Assembly (NCBI RefSeq): GCF_009389715.1
Contig: NC_052395.1
Span: 4,588,001-4,652,000, forward strand
Length of the DNA: 64,000 nucleotides
Direction: 5' to 3'
From: Phoenix dactylifera
Lineage: Eukaryota > Streptophyta > Magnoliopsida > Arecales > Arecaceae
The notes under the pieces were generated by a model. The model did not search any database. It saw nothing but the letters and a program-made list of their open reading frames with translations, and was not told the origin of the DNA. Positions 58,601 to 64,000 of the stretch are shown here, piece by piece. Both the position numbers and the translations under genes were made by a program. Numbering within the stretch: the stretch's first letter is position 1; each line of letters starts with the position of its first letter.

Positions 58601-59484
58601 ATATAGCTGGTAAGAACCTTAATGAGCCAGCTGCGAATTTCCATAAGAGGAACCTGGGATCTCTAACAAGTCTCTAAGTATTTGGATGTGTTAATATTTC
58701 ATCAAAAATTTTTATTTATAGAAAATAACTTCATTTAAGAAATAATGCTTGAAACCCTTATTGTTCTTATTCTCTGTGCAACTTGTACCCACAATAGTAT
58801 AGGACGGTATCATGGACATGTCCAAGAAGAATTAGTAACAATCTGCAACTTCTCTTTGGATGTTCCTGAAAGGAGTACAGGGATTACAGATACCTCCTTT
58901 TCCTCCTGAGAAGGTTCTCGTAGCTAAAAATAGTCCATCTGCCTCACATTATCTCTGGATATCCATATGTATTATACTGAAATTGTTATATAGCTCATCA
59001 AAAAATTTCATGGAAGCATTTTTTATTTGAAATTTCATGTGAGCACCCTTTTCTTTTGCCAAGTAATAATGCTTGAAACCCTTCTTGTTCTTATTCTCTT
59101 TCAATAAGTAATATTGCATTTCAATTGTATTGGTACCTTTTCAACATTTACATTGTTCCCTTGAAATTATGTAATTTAGTTCCTATGCACTCCCTACATG
59201 CTATGCTATTTGGATTCAGGATCATCAAGGTTGATCTGAAGTTTCCTCCAAAACCAATTGTTTCTTCTGCTGCGAAAGATCTTATTAGCCAGGTTGATAC
59301 CATCTTTCCTGTTTCTTAGCATAATCATTGCCATGATTTAAGTCACTTCATGATCATGAATAGCTTTCTGTATGACATTCAGATGCTTGTCAAAGACTCC
59401 TCACGGCGTCTTCCACTTCACAAGTTGCTTGAGCATCCATGGATACTCCACAATGCAGATCCATCAGGCATCTATAGAGGGTAA
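55631..59484 (+). CDS. AUR1: Aurora kinase (alpha type, AUR1/AUR2-like)
   Basis: Nine exons (55631-55666, 56410-56511, 56795-56941, 57017-57112, 57380-57475, 57548-57644, 57744-57861, 59220-59292, 59383-59484) give 288 residues, near the 294 of Arabidopsis AUR1. All kinase landmarks are present: GRGKFGHV (32-39), ALK with Lys54, HRDIKPEN (Asp148), DFGWSVH (166-172), activation segment [15 protein letters not shown] with Thr179, and VDIWSLGVL. The short N-terminus fits plant alpha Auroras. It phosphorylates mitotic substrates such as histone H3 and acts in spindle and division-plane control. The start is the first ATG after the TC run. It is intact. AUR1 and AUR2 cannot be told apart here. Confidence 0.93.
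57862..59219 (+). other. Aurora intron 7 with a repeated 38-bp segment
   Basis: TAATGCTTGAAACCCTT followed by TTGTTCTTATTCTCT occurs at 58743-58776 and 59068-59101 with one difference. The 325 bp between may be an insertion, but no terminal repeats are seen. No other feature is supported. Confidence 0.6.
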
Positions 59485-60000
59485 CATGTAGTTTAAAAGA
59501 CAGGCAATTCCCCAGATGTTAGTGGAGTCACAGGAAACCCAACCTCCAATAAATTTGGAGGAAATTTGTGGATCAAATTCATTGATTGTATGTATTTTAG
59601 CTCTTTTGTTTCACCTGGTTTTTGGGTTGAACAACCTGACTGATAGGATCATTGTTGACATCTGATGAGAGCCGGTAAAGTCAGGAGTTGTAACAGTGAA
59701 CTAACTTGTATTTTGTATGGTGGTTGATATCTCTGCTTGCATGTTTAGAAATTTTTTATGTACCACTTTTTTCCCTCTTTAATGAATTTTAAATACTTAA
59801 CAAAAGCTGGATTTGGAAAACAACAGAAATATTGAAATCAAAGGTTAGGCATGCAAAACTTTAACATCGCACTGGAGGAAAAGGACATATTCAAAGGTTT
59901 TTATGTAGAATATGCTGTAACACCACCATTATTATCTCTGCTCAATCCTTGTCTCTGGCATCAACTCTTGCATTATTTTGTGTTTTTCCTCAACTTCACA

Positions 60001-60139
60001 GCGTCCCATTATTGCATCATTTCCATCTGCTGACCTAATTTCAGAATTCTCGCCACTTGATTTCTCATCACCATATCCTCTTACAAGACCAGCGTTAGGC
60101 GATAATATGCAATCACCTGCACTTGATGATTTTACATAA
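60001..60139 (+). pseudogene. Orphan terminal-exon-like sequence
   Basis: After a good acceptor (TTTTTCCTCAACTTCACAG at 59982-60000) a frame reads RPIIASFPSADLISEFSPL, then DFSSPYPLTRPALGDNMQSP, then ALDDFT and a stop at about 60137-60139. The text looks like a real protein C-terminus, Ser/Pro/Asp-rich, but I do not recognise it. No matching upstream exon is found between it and the Aurora stop at 59484. It may be an alternative last exon, a gene remnant or chance. Confidence 0.35.
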
Positions 60140-60709
60140 ATTCAAGTCCCCAAACCAGTTATACTATTTTGTTCTTTTTCTTTTTCTTTTTGGTGAGGAT
60201 TATACTATTTTTGTTAAACCGTCAGTTACCTGCTGTCAGTATGGTCAAATAGAATTTATTTTATCAATCTGAGCATGAGTCTAACAAAATTTGAGAATGT
60301 GATACACTTGTGGGATGGCATTTCGGTGAAGTTTTGGAGACAGCAGTGGTTGATGCTCCAAATTTTGCAGCAGAGAATTCTCATTGTCTCCCTTCTGTGG
60401 TTGACTTGGCCATCCAAACTGCTGCAGTTTGGAACTCCGCTTATGTCTGACAAATGAATTTGTAAATGCTGCTAAATTGCAATATAGAAGCAACCAGATT
60501 GCCAAAGCAGGCAAGTTGCTTACGGCCGAGGCTTAACTATTTTGAGCTGCGGGAATTTATTGTGCTTAAAAAAAAAAAGGATTATTCTAATGGAGCGTCA
60601 AGCTGTTGAAGAAAAAAAAAAAGAGAATCCGCCCTAAAGTCATCCAACACTATAATCAACTAAGGCAACTTTGGTTAAATATTAGTCAACATGTTGCTGC
60701 TACATCTTA
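60140..60709. other. Intergenic
   Basis: I see nothing beyond short poly-A tracts near 60567 and 60612. Confidence 0.5.
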
Positions 60710-60957
60710 GAGCATGTTTGGTGAAGAAGAGTTGGGTTCTGGGAATGGGAATGAATGACTTCTATCATGGCTATTTGGCTGGGGTAAGTCTTATTCTCAT
60801 TCCGACTTCAGAGAGAATAGGAATTGCCCAAATCCTCCAAAATTCAATCCGAATTCTCACCTGATTCCGATTTCAGTCACGAACTAAACACATTAGAGAA
60901 TATGCCCATGCCGATTTCTATTTCAATCCCTTCCGATTCCGAACCAAATACACCCTT
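60710..60957. mobile_element. Short DNA-transposon remnant (MITE)
   Basis: The left end GAGCATGTTTGGTGAAGAAG and the reversed right end AGGGTGTATTTGGTTCGGAA form imperfect inverted termini around a 250-bp interior. The interior is rich in GGGAATGGGAATG and CCGATTCCGA-like repeats. This is a familiar look for plant hAT or PIF-like MITEs. The target duplication is not clear. Confidence 0.5.
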
Positions 60958-61740
60958 TGATTCTTCTCCATCAAAAACAATTACCATATAACATGAATGT
61001 CTTGCACTATAGTGGATAATGCTGAGAACTTGAAGATCTGAATTCTTTGGGAGCCACCTGAACTCAGTTCCTTCCTATGTAGAATCATCACAGGGCTGAT
61101 GCTTAAAGATTCCAGAGAAGATGAACCCTGCAATTGTGCTCGGAATATGAAGAGTAGGGCTTTCAGTTGTAGAGGCAAGAGACAGCCTCTGCAAACACAT
61201 CTAACCATGTAGGTTACTTTCATTACAAAAATATAATGTAGTGGATGAAGAAACCCACACTACGTTTCTTTGCCAGGTCAAATCGAGCACAGAACTATCT
61301 GAATACGTCTTGCAACATAGGTAGGCGGCGTCTCAGACGTGAATGCATGGGAGTACCCGTTCATTGTTAAACTGGAAGAGTGAAAGCACCAACATTTCAC
61401 CGATTGATAAAAATCTACAATTGTTTTAACTCTGGTCCCTTTCATAACCATTAACATCCTTCATATGTATAGAATTTTCAGCAGCTACACCTCTCTGGGC
61501 GTGCGATGAGTAGGAAATGACAGCAGATGGAAGGAACAATAAATGATAATAGACTGGTTAATTTGTGTAATGATTTGGTGGATCAAATAGAAGCTCTAAA
61601 AAAAAAAAAAAATCCATATTATGCCGAACAATTATGTCTGCACCAGCTGCTGTAAGCTGAAATTTCAGCCGCGCCAGAAAGAAACAATTCGTCTGACCAC
61701 CACAGCAGCATGATTGGAAGAATTTAACTGCCCAAAGGTC
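60958..61740. other. Intergenic, downstream of PFK
   Basis: No gene is recognised. An A-run lies at 61598-61611. Confidence 0.5.
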
Positions 61741-61950
61741 ACTGCAAAAACTCTCAATTAATTCAAAATTACATTCACATGAACCACAAATTTTATCATA
61801 TGAGTGTACTGCTGCTTAAACGGGAATACAAACTAAAAGTTTCTATACACTGCAAAAACTCTCAATTAATTCAAACTTACATTTCACATCAACTACAAAC
61901 TTATCATATAAGTGTACGGCTGCTTAACGGGAATACAAACTAAAAGTTCA
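61741..61950. repeat. 108-bp tandem duplication in the PFK 3' flank
   Basis: Units start at 61741 and 61849 (ACTGCAAAAACTCTCAATTA in both) and run through CGGGAATACAAACTAAAAGTT. Identity is about 90%. They lie 84-290 bases past the PFK stop and are probably in its 3' UTR. Confidence 0.88.
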
Positions 61951-62032
61951 TCACTAAAAATCCTGACACTCCCTCAGCTACAACACCTCGCATTCCAGGT
62001 CTTATTTCACATGCTTTCAGATGTCTGGCCAC

Positions 62033-63926
62033 CTAATGACAACCATCTTCCAAGCTCTTCTGCTCATCCAATAACTGAGTTGGCTGCGGCTCCGCCTTTT
62101 TAGCTTCTTCAATGTCTTTGGCACTCAAAAAGCTTGGTTGGTTGGTAGAGGACAGTAGCCTTGCCCACATTCTGTCAGTTATGACAACCCTGTTTCGTTT
62201 TTCCGTCACCCTCTGCAGATCATTGGAAAATTTCAAATCTTGAATGAGGCAACAACTGATAGTGCCAGATTAACAATAAATAAAGCCAGCAATTTAAAAT
62301 TTTGGCATACTCCCACTATCCTTTTGATAATCTATTAGTTTACAAATAATTATATGCAAAACTGAGGAAAGGAAGAGATCCATTCTTAATTGAAAGGTTA
62401 AAAAAAGCATGTCAATTAGGGGAAAAATTATCAAATGTCTCCAAAGAGGCTACTAGAAATATGACAAAAGCTTTTCTTACTCCTTAGTTCAACTACTTGA
62501 CCACCAAAGATAAAATAATATATCTGAAACAGATCAGGGTGGGACAGAATGCAATGGCCTCTTTTATAAGGAACCCATATGCCTATCGGGCCCCTATTGG
62601 GAAAGGAGGTTACTAGCCTCCACTCTATAAATACAGATTAATACATCTTCTGGTGTCAGATCTAGTATATAGTGTGTTGGAATATCCAAACTTCAACAGC
62701 TAAAAAGGAGTCAGATATTTGAAAGAAAGCACCCTGGTTTCGTTTAGTGAACCGAACCTTCACGGCATGACTGTCAGGTTAGTTTTGCATCTACCACTGA
62801 CGACTGAAAAGAAAAGGATGATACTTACATGAAATGGTATGTATGTATGTCTGCCATTAACTAGACCCACTGTGAAACCTGTATATCCAGCCATTGCACC
62901 ATGAATGGCACTGTGTGCCAAAAGCGTGCAGTAGACATTGTCAGATGCATTGCTCGGAATTGCACGAATCATGTATGTTGGATCTACAACATAAATTAGA
63001 ATATGTTAGATTTAATAATTCATAAAGAACTAAATGGGGGAAGGATCCATGTCTGCCGACATACCTATATATTTAAGATTCATCACCATCTTTTGTATTC
63101 TTGCAAAGTGATCCTACATGATGCAAGGGGGGGACAATTAATATATGGCAAAATTAGGTAACTATCACGTGGAAAGCTTGTTTATTTATACAAGTCCAAT
63201 TGATACATGATATACAACATAGATGACAATAACTTCTATGATTGATGTAATTAACTCCAACTCGATGACTACAACACAACTTGAGAAAATGGAAAAGATC
63301 AGTCAAATTATTTACACCTTCTGGTCATGATCATTGTCACCATGCGATAAGTCACTCCCCAAACCATAAAAAGGTAATGACTGCTTGCTTTGAATTAATA
63401 AACGCATACAAGCATATCCAGATTGAACTAGCAGAACAAGAGAAATCTGTTTTCACATTTGAGAATATTTTGGATCCTACCTTTATCTTCTGAGATAACC
63501 ATAACCCAACATCAAGAAGCAGCTTGTTTCCAGAAGGATCTTCATTGTGCATGGACCGCAGACTTTCAGCAATAAGATCTTGTCCTGCTCCCTCGGCAAC
63601 AACAATAACCATGTGCCCATTCTCTTTAAGCCGTTTCTCTATATATTCAAAAAGTCCACCTTTTCCTTCGAGATAGAATGGCGATTCTGGAATTAAGCAA
63701 CAGTCCTAAGAGGAATGATAAAAGGAGGTTAGAAGAAACAGGATCTTTAGACTCCGAGAAAACAATTAAAAAGAATCAGCATTCTGAACAGTTATTCAAG
63801 ATCCCAACATCCCAAACAAATGGATACTAATTTCAAAACCATGGATCTACCAAGCTAACCCAGAGAAAAAACATCTTATACTCACCACATCTCGGCTTGC
63901 AAGAGTAGCATACATTGCAATGAACC
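62033..63926 (-). CDS. PFK: ATP-dependent 6-phosphofructokinase, 3' five exons (partial)
   Basis: Minus-strand exons 63886-63926, 63481-63705, 63065-63113, 62829-62983 and 62033-62212 join in phase for about 215 residues. The gene continues past the right edge. Diagnostic text: [122 protein letters not shown]. This is the plant ATP-PFK family, catalysing fructose 6-phosphate to fructose 1,6-bisphosphate in glycolysis. The catalytic Asp loop and ATP site are outside the window. The C-terminal tail after SAKDIEEA is variable. Cytosolic or plastid location cannot be told without the N-terminus. Confidence 0.93.
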
Positions 63927-64000
63927 CTGCATAAAATCACGTTAGCCATGAGGTAGACTTCACATAATAAATGATGTGTAAAATATTTTGAAAAGGTTAA

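Noticed and set aside
1-64000. tRNA, rRNA or snoRNA genes
   Set aside because: No sequence with the needed conserved boxes was recognised by eye; a tRNAscan/Rfam run would settle it. The tRNA-like words at 1867 and 31104 are retrotransposon primer sites.

Overview
The window is nuclear DNA from a flowering plant. Introns are long with GT-AG borders, plant gene families are present, and the retrotransposons are plant lineages (Sirevirus/Copia, Athila and Del/Tekay-like Ty3/Gypsy). The mix looks like a non-grass monocot, perhaps a palm, but that placement is inference. The window divides into a repeat-rich, gene-decaying left part (1 to about 40 kb) and an ordinary gene-bearing right part (40 to 64 kb).

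Left part. Positions 1-9068 hold two incomplete Sireviruses in opposite orientation. A minus-strand 5' end (LTR 1881-3497, primer site, gag) and a plus-strand 3' end (RNase H, extra 3' ORF region, repeated polypurine tracts, LTR 7160-9068) are separated by about 520 bp of unassigned, possibly LTR-derived sequence. A 3-kb solo LTR of Del/Tekay type (9320-12348) follows, apparently inside an older element, then unclassified repeat sequence and a GC-rich duplicated patch near 14 kb. From 14.7 to 33.9 kb lie ten exons, on the minus strand, of a malectin-like leucine-rich-repeat receptor kinase. It carries an in-frame stop in an LRR exon and lacks the exons for the catalytic half of the kinase. Its second intron has grown to 11.5 kb through a young, near-whole Athila-lineage element (22412-32483) and a long-TIR MITE. 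A second, decayed copy of the same kinase family (36.0-37.7 kb) holds a second copy of that MITE. Two LINE remnants (RNase H and zinc-binding domains) lie nearby.

Right part. Four well-preserved genes follow. They are an EPSIN1-like clathrin adaptor (plus, 11 exons, 575 aa), the AP-4 complex sigma subunit (minus, 4 exons, 143 aa), an Aurora kinase (plus, 9 exons, 288 aa) and the 3' part of a plant ATP-dependent phosphofructokinase (minus, continuing past 64 kb). The epsin and AP-4 sigma genes converge, and both act in trans-Golgi/vesicle sorting. AP-4 sigma and Aurora diverge from a 1.3-kb shared upstream region.

The most notable signals are these: a 10-bp palindrome, GAGTCGACTC, arrayed in four separate places including LTR and gag coding sequence; the decayed kinase with a stop confined to a frame-neutral 72-nt exon; the young intronic Athila element with unequal terminal repeats but perfect 5-bp flanking duplications; and a palindromic MITE family. 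I found no clear new biochemical system.
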